From Pseudomonas beijingensis (lineage in GTDB: Bacteria > Pseudomonadota > Gammaproteobacteria > Pseudomonadales > Pseudomonadaceae), in contig NZ_CP117425.1 in NCBI RefSeq assembly GCF_030687295.1, positions 5,460,001 to 5,524,000 on the forward strand: a DNA stretch of 64,000 nucleotides. The letters are read 5' to 3'. Both the position numbers and the translations under genes were made by a program. How positions within the stretch are numbered: position 1 is the first letter of the stretch; each line of letters begins with the position of its first letter. The notes beneath the pieces were generated by a model. It saw nothing but the letters and a program-made list of their open reading frames with translations. It was not told the DNA's origin and did not search any database. Positions 9,501-18,407 of the stretch are shown in pieces.

Positions 9501-9621
9501 TGACGGCGGCCGCACTCAGCAACGGCGAATCCGAAGGCGTGAAGGCATAGGCCGGCGCCGCCAGGTAAAGACTGAGCAACGCCCCCCACAACATCCCCAG
9601 CAGCGCCTTAATATTTGGCAT
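6527..9621 (-). pseudogene. pilY1: PilY1, pilus-tip adhesin/assembly protein, interrupted by two +1 frameshifts
   Basis: PilY1 promotes pilus assembly and adhesion at the cell surface. The start is MPNIKALLG at 9621, followed by a signal peptide ending near APAYA. A von Willebrand A-like region has the MIDAS-type DDSGS (Asp49, Ser51, Ser53). The C-terminal beta-propeller carries the calcium loop DTNNDGSLTSLD. The reading frame changes near 8040 (an A5 run on the coding strand where A4 restores the frame) and near 7610 (GGGC where GGC restores it). The protein stays family-like in all three frames, giving about 1,030 aa if repaired. The breaks may be sequencing errors rather than true inactivation. 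Confidence 0.85.
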
Positions 9622-10078
9622 AGATGCTCTCCACCACGCTGCGCTGGTTATTGCCCACCACCGCCACCGCCGTGATCCGATACAGCGTCGCCGACGTGTT
9701 GACCGGCACGTTGACCGCCGTGAGCGTCGTGCCGATATTCTGCACGCCATAAAACCCACCGGCAGCGGCAACCCAGAGCACCCCCGACCTTGGGTCGCGC
9801 CCCGCCACTGTCAGCGTCGCCGACTCGACCGGCGGCGCGCACTGGGTCGTGGTGGTGCATACCGGCAATGAGTACGTTTCGACCTGCACCGCGCTCTCAC
9901 CCAACCTCAGCGCCGCCTCGGCCACCTGGAACGACTGGTTGCGCAACATGACGCTGCTGGTCATTTTTTCCTGGAGGGTGGCGCTCTGCATCGACGAGAG
10001 GCCGATCAGCGTCAGCAGCAACAGGAAGACCAGACTGACCAGCAATGCCATGCCTCGCTGGCGGTGCACCTGCCCCAT
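9608..10078 (-). CDS. pilX: PilX, type IV minor pilin
   Basis: Minor pilin needed for pilus assembly. The leader ends HRQRG, followed by MALLVSLVFLLLLTLIGLSS and SATLQEKMTSSVMLRNQSFQVAEAAL, typical of PilX. It lacks the Glu at +5, as is common in this subfamily. The start at 10078 (MGQVHRQRG) was preferred because AAGGAG lies nine bases upstream; ATGs at 10087 and 10096 are in frame, and the latter overlaps the pilW stop as ATGA. The 3' end overlaps the pilY1 start by 14 bases. Confidence 0.88.
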   Translation of the reverse strand: MGQVHRQRGMALLVSLVFLLLLTLIGLSSMQSATLQEKMTSSVMLRNQSFQVAEAALRLGESAVQVETYSLPVCTTTTQCAPPVESATLTVAGRDPRSGVLWVAAAGGFYGVQNIGTTLTAVNVPVNTSATLYRITAVAVVGNNQRSVVESIYAKY

Positions 10079-10092
10079 CGAAGTCATCTCCT

Positions 10093-10809
10093 TCATAGCA
10101 ACCGGTTGCGCAAGGCAGCAACCACATTGAAGGTCTGCTCGCGCACTGCGTTCCTCGGATCAAAGAGCGTCAATGTCAGGCGCACACTGCGGATCAGTGC
10201 CGGGTCAGCCGGATTGCTGGTATAGCTCGACGCCGCGATGTCCGTCGCACTGCCGGCCACGCCGAACGTCACGTCGAACGCCCGCACGTTGTCCACCAGC
10301 ACCGACAGGGTCGGCGGATTGCCAGCGCCGCTGCCCAGCAGCAATTGGTTGTTGTTGAAGCTGTAGACCAGTCGCCGGATCGGGAAGGCCAACTGCCCCG
10401 TCGCCGGTAACCGCGCGTTGGTATAGGCCGTCGCCGAGGTGCGGCAATCGGAGACGACGGTCCAGGTCGGAGCGCTACCACCACTCCCTATGTCGGCGGT
10501 CACCAGGGTCAATCTCCGGTTGGCGTTATCCCAGCGGATCGGGGTGATCTGGCTGGCATTAAAATCATTGGCCGTGGAAGCATCGGTAATGTTCCCCAGA
10601 CAACCGAACATGCCCACCATGCGAATCTCCTGGACCATCTTGCTCAGGACGAACCGGGCGTCCTCCTGCATCACCGCCGCCGCGCTTTGGCTGATGTAGG
10701 TGTTCTTGGCGGCGATGAAAATCTGCACGACACCCAGGATGACAATCAGGCTGAGCACCAGGGCAATCATCAATTCAATCAGGCCGAATCCCCGGCAACG
10801 CCTGTTCAT
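10093..10809 (-). CDS. pilW: PilW, type IV minor pilin
   Basis: Minor pilin of 238 aa. It has a short leader MNRRCRG, then FGLIELMIALVLSLIVILGV, matching the G/FxLIE prepilin cleavage pattern, then QIFIAAKNTYISQSAAAVMQEDARFVLSKM, characteristic of PilW. Two or three cysteines follow, including GCLGNI and SDCRTS. The ATG overlaps the pilV stop by four bases, so translation is coupled within the operon. Confidence 0.93.
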   Translation of the reverse strand: MNRRCRGFGLIELMIALVLSLIVILGVVQIFIAAKNTYISQSAAAVMQEDARFVLSKMVQEIRMVGMFGCLGNITDASTANDFNASQITPIRWDNANRRLTLVTADIGSGGSAPTWTVVSDCRTSATAYTNARLPATGQLAFPIRRLVYSFNNNQLLLGSGAGNPPTLSVLVDNVRAFDVTFGVAGSATDIAASSYTSNPADPALIRSVRLTLTLFDPRNAVREQTFNVVAALRNRLL

Positions 10810-11267
10810 GGCGGCGTCCCCGGCGGATCGACGGCGACGCGGCTGGTCAGCACAAAGCTGCGCCGCGCCTCGGCCGCGTCAGTGGTGTTGGCGGCCCGGG
10901 CGTCGTCCCAGGAAATGGTGATGGTGTAGACGCGCTGGTTCAGGGCAATGGTGCCAGTGGCCGTGGCGCCGCCGAAGGCGATGATGTTGGTCTTGAAGTC
11001 GTAGAGGTCCTGGTCCCGGGCCACGTTGAGGTTCGGCGAGCTGGGCGGTGCGACGGTGTAGTCGGCGCCGGAGTTGGCGCGAATGCGGTCCAGCAGGTCA
11101 TAGGCAATGAAGCTGGCCTGGCTGGTCATGCGCGAACTGTCGGTGTACTTGAGCGCATTGAGCTGGATCATCGCCGCCCCCAGCAAGCCGACGCCGAGGA
11201 TCAGTACTGCCACCAGCACTTCGATCAACGTCATGCCGGCCTGCGCCCTTTTACTGCAATCCTTCAT
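10806..11267 (-). CDS. pilV: PilV, type IV minor pilin
   Basis: Minor pilin of 153 aa. The leader MKDCSKRAQAG is followed by MTLIEVLVAVLILGVGLLGAA, with the conserved Glu at +5, then MIQLNALKYTDSSRMTSQASFIAYDLLDRIRAN, the usual PilV helix. The start at 11267 was chosen because ATGA overlaps the fimU stop; an in-frame ATG at 11306 lies inside fimU and would give an implausibly long leader. Confidence 0.92.
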   Translation of the reverse strand: MKDCSKRAQAGMTLIEVLVAVLILGVGLLGAAMIQLNALKYTDSSRMTSQASFIAYDLLDRIRANSGADYTVAPPSSPNLNVARDQDLYDFKTNIIAFGGATATGTIALNQRVYTITISWDDARAANTTDAAEARRSFVLTSRVAVDPPGTPP

Positions 11268-11737
11268 CCGCAACTTCCACCCAATACGATTCGTCCATTG
11301 AGGCAAACACTCAGCGTCCTGCTCTGCGCCCCTCTCACGTAATTGAAGCTCACCGGCGTGGCCGGCGCCGATAACCCACCGAGGTTGTTGAAATCGATGT
11401 TGCTCACCTCTGAGGTTAGCGTCAGAGTCGCGCCGCTGCTCATCGCTGGAACAACCCGCAATATATTGGGCGACGAGCCAGTACTGTCATACACCGTGAG
11501 TTCGCCGTTCCAGACGCTGCCCTCGACCGTAGGGCGGATACGTGTGGTGACACCGCGGTCGATCGCCTCCATCCGGGCAAAGTTCAGCGCCCGGCGCAGA
11601 TCGCCAATCTCGGTATCGGCCTTGGTGCCCTGCATCGATCCGGTAAAGGCCGGCACCGCCATGGTAATCAGGATCAGCAACACGCCAAGAGCCACCAGCA
11701 CCTCGATCAGCGTGAAACCTTTTGTACGAAGATCCAT
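11264..11737 (-). CDS. fimU: FimU, GspH/FimT-type minor pilin
   Basis: First gene of the minor-pilin operon, 157 aa. The prepilin signal is MDLRTKG/FTLIEVLVALGV. The body has the GspH-like DLRRALNFARMEAIDRG and a C-terminal pair of cysteines (SVCLNGRIVLGGSCG). A GGAGGG ribosome-binding site precedes the ATG. The operon promoter should lie between 11738 and 11944, a region shared with the divergent fimT and containing a REP; I saw no convincing -24/-12 element there. Confidence 0.92.
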   Translation of the reverse strand: MDLRTKGFTLIEVLVALGVLLILITMAVPAFTGSMQGTKADTEIGDLRRALNFARMEAIDRGVTTRIRPTVEGSVWNGELTVYDSTGSSPNILRVVPAMSSGATLTLTSEVSNIDFNNLGGLSAPATPVSFNYVRGAQSRTLSVCLNGRIVLGGSCG

Positions 11738-11795
11738 CGATGCCCTCCGTTGCCGTCGGCTATACCTGCTTCTACACGCTAGAACAAACCACTGC

Positions 11796-11830
11796 TTGTG
11801 GCGAGGGAGCTTGCTCCCGCTCGGCCGGGC
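11796..11830 (+). repeat. REP element in the fimU-fimT divergent region
   Basis: TTGTGGCGAGGGAGCTTGCTCCCGCTCGG, followed by a GC-rich tail and TTGGGGCTGCTGCCACAAC. It is unusual in lying between two divergent genes rather than at a 3' end. Confidence 0.75.
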
Positions 11831-11944
11831 TGGCGCTCCAGCGCGTAGCGGCCGCTATCTTGGGGCTGCTGCCACAACAGGCTTCCCACCACATCGAGTT
11901 CTTACACTGTCGCGTAGCTTCACGCTCTCCAGGGAGGAGACGTC

Positions 11945-12484
11945 ATGTATCAACAGGGCTTCAGCCTGATCGAACTGCTCATGGGACTGGCAATTGCCGC
12001 AATTGTTCTACCGTGGGCCGGCGCGGGCTACAAAGAGCTGATCGAGTCCATCGAACGCGAGGATACCGCGCAGTTGCTGATCAGCGGGCTGCGTAGCGCG
12101 CGCAGCGAAGCCATCATGCGTAACCGGACGGTCGTGCTCAGCGGTATCGACAATGATTGGGGCCGGGGCTGGCGCATCACCCTGGACGACAAGGAGAAGA
12201 CCGTGCTGATGGAGCGCCGTGCAAACGCTCGGGTGATGGGCAACTGGCCGGTGAAACGCCGGGTGAGGTTTGGCAGCCAGGGCGAAGCACTGCAAACCAG
12301 CGGCGCCTTCCAGGCCGGCAGGCTGCATGTCTGCGCCAAACGCGGGCCGGTCAGCCATCATCAAGTGATATTGGCACCTTCCGGCCGCGTCCGGCTGGAA
12401 AGTGTTAAAGCCGAGCAGGCCCTGTGCGAAAAAGGACTTAAAGCAAGGAGCGGACGCGCAGCTCTTTCGGCATCGAGAACGTAA
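11945..12484 (+). CDS. fimT: FimT-like type IV pseudopilin
   Basis: GspH/FimT pseudopilin, 179 aa. The leader MYQQG is followed by [20 protein letters not shown] and then [24 protein letters not shown], the family helix. FimT is dispensable for twitching in P. aeruginosa and is linked to DNA uptake in some bacteria. It stands alone on the plus strand, and its last 47 bases overlap the ispH 3' end tail to tail. The basic C-terminal tail ([14 protein letters not shown]) falls in this overlap and may be a read-through extension. AGGGAGGAG precedes the ATG. Confidence 0.85.
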   Translation: MYQQGFSLIELLMGLAIAAIVLPWAGAGYKELIESIEREDTAQLLISGLRSARSEAIMRNRTVVLSGIDNDWGRGWRITLDDKEKTVLMERRANARVMGNWPVKRRVRFGSQGEALQTSGAFQAGRLHVCAKRGPVSHHQVILAPSGRVRLESVKAEQALCEKGLKARSGRAALSASRT

Positions 12485-13385
12485 TGTTTTCCTCGCGACC
12501 GGCCAACTCATCGGCACCGGTTGCGCCCCAGGCCTGCAATTGCTGGATCACGCCACGCACCAAGACTTCCGGCGCGGAAGCACCGGCGGTGATGCCGATA
12601 CGCTCGACGCCCTCGAACCAGCTGCGTTGCATGTCCTCGGCGCCATCGATCAGGTAGGCCGGGGTGGACATGCGCTCGGCCAGCTCGCGCAACCGGTTGG
12701 AGTTGGAGCTGTTCGGGCTGCCGACGACCAGCACCACATCGCATTCGTTGGCCAGTTGCTTGACCGCATCCTGGCGGTTCTGGGTGGCGTAGCAGATGTC
12801 ATCCTTGCGCGGGCCACCGATGGCCGGAAAGCGCGCACGCAGGGCGTCGATCACGCGGCTGGTGTCGTCCATGGACAGGGTCGTCTGGGTCACGAAAGCC
12901 AGGCTCTCGGGGTTGCGTACCTGCAAGGCCGCAACGTCCTCCTCGTCTTCGACCAGGTAGATCGCACCGCCGTTGCTGGCATCGTATTGGCCCATGGTGC
13001 CTTCGACTTCCGGGTGGCCTTCATGGCCGATCAGGATGCATTCGCGACCGTCACGGCTGTAGCGCGCCACTTCGATGTGCACTTTGGTCACCAATGGGCA
13101 CGTCGCGTCGAACACCTTCAGGCCACGGCCGGCGGCTTCGCTGCGTACTGCCTGGGAAACCCCGTGGGCACTGAAGATCACGATGACGTCATCCGGCACC
13201 TGATCCAGTTCCTCGACGAAAATCGCCCCGCGGCTGCGCAGGTCTTCGACGACGAATTTGTTGTGGACCACTTCGTGGCGCACGTAGATCGGCGGCCCGA
13301 AGACTTCCAGGGCGCGGTTGACGATTTCGATCGCCCGGTCCACACCAGCGCAGAAGCCACGGGGGTTGGCGAGTTTGATTTGCAT
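12438..13385 (-). CDS. ispH: IspH (LytB), 4-hydroxy-3-methylbut-2-enyl diphosphate reductase
   Basis: Last enzyme of the MEP isoprenoid pathway, a [4Fe-4S] reductase that makes IPP and DMAPP. The 315 aa match E. coli IspH. Cluster ligands are visible at Cys12 (NPRGFCAGV), Cys96 ([11 protein letters not shown]) and Cys198 ([11 protein letters not shown]). The substrate-phosphate motif [11 protein letters not shown] and the catalytic Glu in HEGHPEVEG are present. It sits downstream of fkpB and lspA, a common Pseudomonas order. A REP pair separates it from fkpB. Confidence 0.97.
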   Translation of the reverse strand: MQIKLANPRGFCAGVDRAIEIVNRALEVFGPPIYVRHEVVHNKFVVEDLRSRGAIFVEELDQVPDDVIVIFSAHGVSQAVRSEAAGRGLKVFDATCPLVTKVHIEVARYSRDGRECILIGHEGHPEVEGTMGQYDASNGGAIYLVEDEEDVAALQVRNPESLAFVTQTTLSMDDTSRVIDALRARFPAIGGPRKDDICYATQNRQDAVKQLANECDVVLVVGSPNSSNSNRLRELAERMSTPAYLIDGAEDMQRSWFEGVERIGITAGASAPEVLVRGVIQQLQAWGATGADELAGREENITFSMPKELRVRSLL

Positions 13386-13432
13386 GCTGTGCCTCGTGTC
13401 TTGCGCGCAAGAAATTGAATCAATGTAATTCA

Positions 13433-13523
13433 GTGTGGGAGCGAGCTTGCTCGCGATAGCGGTGTGTCAGTCAACATCACTGTTGAATAATCTACCGCAA
13501 TCGCGAGCAAGCTCGCTCCCACA
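13433..13523. repeat. Inverted REP pair between fkpB and ispH
   Basis: GTGTGGGAGCGAGCTTGCTCGCGATAG-type element (split here for length) facing TCGCGAGCAAGCTCGCTCCC about 45 bases later. It lies within the fkpB-ispH transcription unit. Confidence 0.9.
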
Positions 13524-13559
13524 GTGAATCGGGTGGCAGCAGAAGCTGCCCGTCAAACG

Positions 13560-13997
13560 TTAAACCGCCTTGACCTCAAGGATTTCCACTTCGAAGTTCA
13601 AGGTCTTGCCCGCCAACGGATGGTTGAAGTCCACGGTCACCTGGGCATCATCGAACGCCTTCACCACACCCGGCAGTTCGGTATTGGCCGCGTCGTTGAA
13701 GATCACCAGTAGGCCCTCGGACAGCTCCATGTCCTGGAACTGGGAGCGTGGCATGGTCTGCACGTTTTGCGGGTTGGGCTGACCAAAGGCGTTTTCCGGT
13801 GGCACGACCACGGTGCGCTTGTCCCCAGCCTTGAAACCGAAGATCGCCGCTTCGAAGCCTGGCAGCAGGTTGCCGTCACCGACCTTGAACACCGCCGGAG
13901 CCTTGTCGAAGGTGCTGTCGACGGTGTCACCGTTTTCCAGGTGCAGGGCGAAGTGAAGCTTCACTTCGGTGTTTTGAGCGATACGCTGCTCAGTCAT
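13560..13997 (-). CDS. fkpB: FkpB/SlpA-type FKBP peptidyl-prolyl isomerase
   Basis: Cytoplasmic FKBP-type prolyl isomerase and chaperone of the SlyD/SlpA branch, 145 aa. The N-terminus has VKLHFALHLENGDTVDSTFD, then the FKBP core LLPGFEAAIFGFKAGDKRTVVVPPENAFG with an insert-in-flap domain, and the C-terminal LAGKTLNFEVEILEV. There is no His-rich tail, which separates it from SlyD. The gene starts eight bases inside the lspA 3' end, so the pair is probably coupled. Confidence 0.92.
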   Translation of the reverse strand: MTEQRIAQNTEVKLHFALHLENGDTVDSTFDKAPAVFKVGDGNLLPGFEAAIFGFKAGDKRTVVVPPENAFGQPNPQNVQTMPRSQFQDMELSEGLLVIFNDAANTELPGVVKAFDDAQVTVDFNHPLAGKTLNFEVEILEVKAV

Positions 13998-14502
13998 GGA
14001 CGGCTTCTCCGGTTTTCTTGCTCTTGAACATGTCCAGGGCGAGCATCACCGCGCCCACGCTGATGGCGCTGTCGGCAAAGTTGAACGCCGGGAAATACCA
14101 GCGGTTCTGCCAGTGCACCAGGATGAAATCAATGACGTGGCCCAGGGCGATGCGGTCATAGAGATTGCCCAAGGCGCCACCGAGCACCAAGGCCAGCGCC
14201 ACGGCCAGCCAGGTCTCATTGCGCCCCAGGCGCTTGAGCCAGACCACCAGCACGGCACTGACCACAAGGGCAATCAGGGCGAACAGCCAGCGCTGCCAGC
14301 CGGAACTGTCGGCCAGGAAACTGAACGCTGCCCCGGTGTTGTAGGCCAGGGTCCAGCTGAAGTAATCAGGAATGATCACGATCTGCTGGTACAGGGTCAA
14401 AGAGCTTTCAAAGTAGAACTTGCTGGCCTGGTCGATGACCAGTACCAGCACGCTCAACCAGAGCCAGCCCAGCCGTCCGAAACGGCCCGCTGCGTTAGGC
14501 AT
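13990..14502 (-). CDS. lspA: LspA, lipoprotein signal peptidase II
   Basis: Inner-membrane aspartyl protease that removes signal peptides from prolipoproteins, 170 aa. Four membrane segments are visible. The catalytic aspartates lie in [16 protein letters not shown] and [11 protein letters not shown]. The start MPNAAGRFG at 14502 was chosen because it overlaps the ileS stop by eight bases; the ATG at 14550 lies inside ileS and adds no family sequence. Order ileS-lspA-fkpB-ispH is conserved across gammaproteobacteria. Confidence 0.95.
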   Translation of the reverse strand: MPNAAGRFGRLGWLWLSVLVLVIDQASKFYFESSLTLYQQIVIIPDYFSWTLAYNTGAAFSFLADSSGWQRWLFALIALVVSAVLVVWLKRLGRNETWLAVALALVLGGALGNLYDRIALGHVIDFILVHWQNRWYFPAFNFADSAISVGAVMLALDMFKSKKTGEAVHD

Positions 14503-17326
14503 AGTGGCGAACCTCGCCAGTGCCGCTGATGTTGTCGACGCAACGGCCACAGATTTCCGGATGCTCCGGGTTCACGCCGACGTCTTCGCGGCAGTGCCAG
14601 CAGCGGGCGCACTTGGTGTGGTTCGACTTGACGATCTTCAGCTTCAGGCCGCTGACTTCAGTGGTCACCGCATCGGCCGGCGCCTGCACGAAAGGTGCAA
14701 CGCTGGCGGTGGAGGTGATCAGCACGAAGCGCAGCTCGTTGCCCAGCTTGGCCAGGTCGGCACTCAGGGCGTCTTCGGCGTAGAGGGTGACTTCGGCCTG
14801 GAGGTTGCCACCGACGGCCTTGGCCGCCCGCTGGATCTCCATTTCCTTGTTGACCGCAGCCTTGACCGCCATCACACGATCCCAATACGCACGGTCCAGC
14901 TCGAAGCCTTGCGGCAGTTCGGTCAGGCCTTCGTACCAGGTGTTGAGCATCACCGATTCGTTGCGCTCGCCCGGCAGGTACTGCCACAGCTCGTCGGCGG
15001 TGAACGCCAGGATAGGCGCGATCCAGCGCACCAGCGCCTCGCTGATGTGGAACAGCGCGGTCTGGCACGAACGACGGGCCTTGCTGTTGGCGCCAGTGGT
15101 GTACTGGCGGTCCTTGATGATGTCGAGGTAGAAACCACCGAGCTCCTGCACGCAGAAGTTGTGGATCTTGGAGTAGACGTTCCAGAAGCGGTATTCGCCG
15201 TAGTGTTCCTGCAATTCGCGTTGCAGCAGCAGGGTACGGTCCACGGCCCAACGGTCCAGCGCGAGCATTTCTTCAGCCGGCAGCAGGTCGGTGGCCGGGT
15301 TGAAGCCGGTCAGGTTGGAAAGCAGGAAGCGCGCGGTGTTACGGATCCGCCGGTAGGCGTCCGCGCTGCGCTGCAGGATCTGCTCGGAAACGGCCATCTC
15401 GCCGGAGTAGTCGGTGGAGGCCACCCACAGGCGCATGATGTCGGCGCCCAGGGTGTCGTTGACCTTCTGCGGCGCGATCACGTTGCCCAGGGACTTGGAC
15501 ATCTTGCGGCCAGATTCGTCGACGGTGAAGCCGTGGGTCAGCAGCTCACGGTACGGCGCGTGGTTGTCGATGGCGCAACCGGTCAGCAGCGAGGAGTGGA
15601 ACCAGCCACGGTGCTGGTCCGAACCTTCCAGGTACAGGTCGGCGCGCGGGCCGGTCTCGTGGCCCATCGGGTGCGAGCCACGCAGTACGTGCCAATGGGT
15701 GGTGCCGGAATCGAACCAGACGTCCAGGGTGTCGCTGATCTTGTCGTACAACGGCGCTTCATCGCCCAACAGCTCAGCGGCATCGAGCTTGAACCAGGCT
15801 TCGATGCCTTCGGCTTCGACGCGCTTGGCCACGACTTCCATCAGTTCAACCGTGCGCGGGTGCAACTCGCCGCTTTCCTTGTTCAGGAAGAACGGGATCG
15901 GCACGCCCCAGTTGCGCTGGCGGGAGATGCACCAGTCCGGACGGTTGGCGATCATCGAGTGCAGGCGCGCCTGGCCCCAGGCTGGCACGAACTGGGTTTC
16001 TTCGATGGCCTTGAGCGAACGCTGGCGCAGGGTGTCGCCGCTGGTGGGCTGCTTGTCCATGCCGATGAACCACTGCGCGGTGGCGCGGTAGATCAGCGGG
16101 GTCTTGTGGCGCCAGCAGTGCATGTAGCTGTGTTCGATGACGGTGGTGTGCAGCAACGCGCCGACTTCGGTCAGCTTGTCGACGATGGCCGGGTTGGCTT
16201 TCCAGATGAACTGGCCGCCAAAGAACTCCAGCGACGGTACGCACACGCCATTGCTCTGCACCGGGTTGAGGATGTCGTCGTTGACCATGCCGTATTTCTT
16301 GCAGGTCACGAAGTCGTCGACGCCATAGGCCGGCGCGGAGTGAACCACGCCCGTGCCTGCGCCCAGTTCCACGTAGTCGGCCAGGTACACCGGCGACAGG
16401 CGGTCATAGAACGGATGACGGAAATTGATCAGCTCCAGCGCCGAACCCGGGGCGGTGGCGATCACCGAACCTTCGAGGTTGTAGCGGGCCAGGCAGGCTT
16501 CGACCAGCTCTTCGGCCAGCACCAGCAGCTTGTCGCCGACGTCGACCAGGGCGTAGTTGAATTCCGGGTGGACGTTCAGCGCCTGGTTGGCCGGGATGGT
16601 CCACGGGGTGGTGGTCCAGATCACGATCGACGCCGGCTTGGCCAGCTTGCCCAGGCCGAAAGCGGCGGCGAGCTTGTCTTCATCGGCGATCGGGAACGCG
16701 ACGTCGATGGTCGAGGACTTCTTGTTCTCGTACTCGACTTCCGCCTCGGCCAGGGCCGAACCGCAATCGAAGCACCAGTTGACCGGCTTGAGGCCCTTGA
16801 ACACGAAGCCGCCCTCGACGATTTTCGCCAGGGCACGGATTTCGCCGGCTTCGTTCTTGAAGTCCATGGTCTTGTACGGATTGGCGAAGTCGCCCAACAC
16901 GCCGAGGCGGATGAACTCGGACTTCTGCCCTTCGATCTGCTCGGTGGCGTAGGCACGGCACAGCTCGCGGGTCTTGTCCGCGCCCAGGTTCTTGCCGTGG
17001 GTCACTTCGACTTTGTGCTCGATCGGCAGGCCATGGCAGTCCCAGCCCGGGACATACGGCGCATCAAAACCCGACAGGGTCTTGGAGCGGATGATCATGT
17101 CCTTGAGAATCTTGTTCAGCGCGTGACCGATGTGGATGGTGCCGTTGGCGTACGGAGGGCCGTCGTGCAGGACGAACTTCGGACGATCCTTGCCAATTTC
17201 GCGCAACTTTCCGTACAGGCCAATGCTGTCCCAACGCTGCAGAATCTGTGGTTCGCGCTGAGGCAGGCCGGCCTTCATTGGGAAGGCGGTGTCCGGAAGG
17301 TTTAGCGTGGCTTTATAGTCGGTCAT
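14495..17326 (-). CDS. ileS: IleS, isoleucyl-tRNA synthetase
   Basis: Class I aminoacyl-tRNA synthetase, 943 aa. The HIGH signature is at residues 66-69 ([11 protein letters not shown]) and KMSKS at about 608-612 ([12 protein letters not shown]). The C-terminal zinc module [12 protein letters not shown]...CGRCV marks the eubacterial type 1 enzyme, generally the mupirocin-sensitive form. The editing domain and anticodon domain are intact. It lies 13 bases downstream of ribF. Confidence 0.98.
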   Translation of the reverse strand: MTDYKATLNLPDTAFPMKAGLPQREPQILQRWDSIGLYGKLREIGKDRPKFVLHDGPPYANGTIHIGHALNKILKDMIIRSKTLSGFDAPYVPGWDCHGLPIEHKVEVTHGKNLGADKTRELCRAYATEQIEGQKSEFIRLGVLGDFANPYKTMDFKNEAGEIRALAKIVEGGFVFKGLKPVNWCFDCGSALAEAEVEYENKKSSTIDVAFPIADEDKLAAAFGLGKLAKPASIVIWTTTPWTIPANQALNVHPEFNYALVDVGDKLLVLAEELVEACLARYNLEGSVIATAPGSALELINFRHPFYDRLSPVYLADYVELGAGTGVVHSAPAYGVDDFVTCKKYGMVNDDILNPVQSNGVCVPSLEFFGGQFIWKANPAIVDKLTEVGALLHTTVIEHSYMHCWRHKTPLIYRATAQWFIGMDKQPTSGDTLRQRSLKAIEETQFVPAWGQARLHSMIANRPDWCISRQRNWGVPIPFFLNKESGELHPRTVELMEVVAKRVEAEGIEAWFKLDAAELLGDEAPLYDKISDTLDVWFDSGTTHWHVLRGSHPMGHETGPRADLYLEGSDQHRGWFHSSLLTGCAIDNHAPYRELLTHGFTVDESGRKMSKSLGNVIAPQKVNDTLGADIMRLWVASTDYSGEMAVSEQILQRSADAYRRIRNTARFLLSNLTGFNPATDLLPAEEMLALDRWAVDRTLLLQRELQEHYGEYRFWNVYSKIHNFCVQELGGFYLDIIKDRQYTTGANSKARRSCQTALFHISEALVRWIAPILAFTADELWQYLPGERNESVMLNTWYEGLTELPQGFELDRAYWDRVMAVKAAVNKEMEIQRAAKAVGGNLQAEVTLYAEDALSADLAKLGNELRFVLITSTASVAPFVQAPADAVTTEVSGLKLKIVKSNHTKCARCWHCREDVGVNPEHPEICGRCVDNISGTGEVRHYA

Positions 17327-17339
17327 TTAAGGCTCTTCA

Positions 17340-18278
17340 TTAGCGATTGGCGCTGGTTGCGACAAGGGCACGGGCGGCGGCGATATCTGCATGGATCGCC
17401 GTCTTGAGCGCCTCCAGAGAGGCAAAACGCTGCTCTTCACGCAGCTTATGGTGGAAAACCACCGTCAAACGCCGGTCATACAGATCGCCGGCAAAATCCA
17501 GAACATGTACTTCAAGGTGGGCCTTGCCATCGCCCTGGACCGTGGGTCGCACGCCGATGTTGGCGACACCGGGCCAGGTCTTGCCGTCGATCTCGACACT
17601 CACCAGGAACACCCCGGTCAGCGGCACACGACGACGCTTGAGCTGCACGTTGGCCGTCGGCGTGCCCAATTGGCGCGCCAGTTTCTGCCCGTGCAGGATC
17701 CGCCCGGCAATCCGGTACGGCCGGCCGAGCAAGCGCTCGGCCAATTCGAAGTCGGCCGCCGCCAGGGCATTGCGGACCTGGGTGCTGCTGACGCGCAAGC
17801 CGTCCATCTCGACGGTCTGCGCCGCTTCGACGGTGAACCCTTGGGCGATACCGGCCTGTTGCAGGTAATCGAAATCCCCGGACCGGTCGCAACCGAAACG
17901 GAAATCATCGCCGACTTCCAGATGCTTCACATCGAGACCGTCCACCAGGATGGTATCGACGAACTCGGCGGCGCTGAGCTTGCTCAGGCGCTGGTTGAAG
18001 GCCAGGCACAGGACCCTGTCGACGCCTTCGGCGGCCAGCAATTGCAGCTTGTCCCGCAAGCGGGCCAGACGGGCCGGAGCGGTGTCCGGGGCGAAAAATT
18101 CCCGCGGCTGCGGCTCGAAAATCACCACGCAGCTGGGCACGCCCAACTCCAGCGCACGCTCGCGCAGTCGCGCCAGGATAGCCTGGTGGCCACGGTGAAC
18201 ACCGTCAAAGTTGCCAATAGTGGCGACACAGCCCCGATGCTGGGGGCGCAGGTTGTGGAGGCCTCGAACCAGCTGCAT
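17340..18278 (-). CDS. ribF: RibF, bifunctional riboflavin kinase/FAD synthetase
   Basis: Makes FMN and then FAD from riboflavin, 312 aa. The N-terminal nucleotidyltransferase domain has IGNFDGVHRGHQAIL. The C-terminal kinase domain contains GRILHGQKLARQLGTPTANV and the later ANIGVRPT. The start MQLVRGLHNL at 18278 matches the family; the frame is open to 18353 but that part is not conserved. It heads the ribF-ileS-lspA-fkpB-ispH string. Confidence 0.96.
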   Translation of the reverse strand: MQLVRGLHNLRPQHRGCVATIGNFDGVHRGHQAILARLRERALELGVPSCVVIFEPQPREFFAPDTAPARLARLRDKLQLLAAEGVDRVLCLAFNQRLSKLSAAEFVDTILVDGLDVKHLEVGDDFRFGCDRSGDFDYLQQAGIAQGFTVEAAQTVEMDGLRVSSTQVRNALAAADFELAERLLGRPYRIAGRILHGQKLARQLGTPTANVQLKRRRVPLTGVFLVSVEIDGKTWPGVANIGVRPTVQGDGKAHLEVHVLDFAGDLYDRRLTVVFHHKLREEQRFASLEALKTAIHADIAAARALVATSANR

Positions 18279-18407
18279 AACGCGCTTCTTGCTCATAAAG
18301 TGGCCGATTATAACCACACCCGGCGGCCGACGACAGGCAACACCGCACCCCAAAGTGATCGAACCGACAAAACCGCTGCCCGGCCCGGGATTATCAAGGT
18401 CCCGTCC

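Noticed and set aside
11738..11944. Sigma-54 promoter for the minor-pilin operon
   Set aside because: No convincing TGGCAC-N5-TTGC element; the operon may use a different sigma factor, as AlgR-controlled fimU does in P. aeruginosa.
14420..17305. 961-codon open frame antisense to ileS
   Set aside because: Shadow of a GC-rich gene; composition and lack of ribosome-binding site argue against coding, and ileS is unambiguous.
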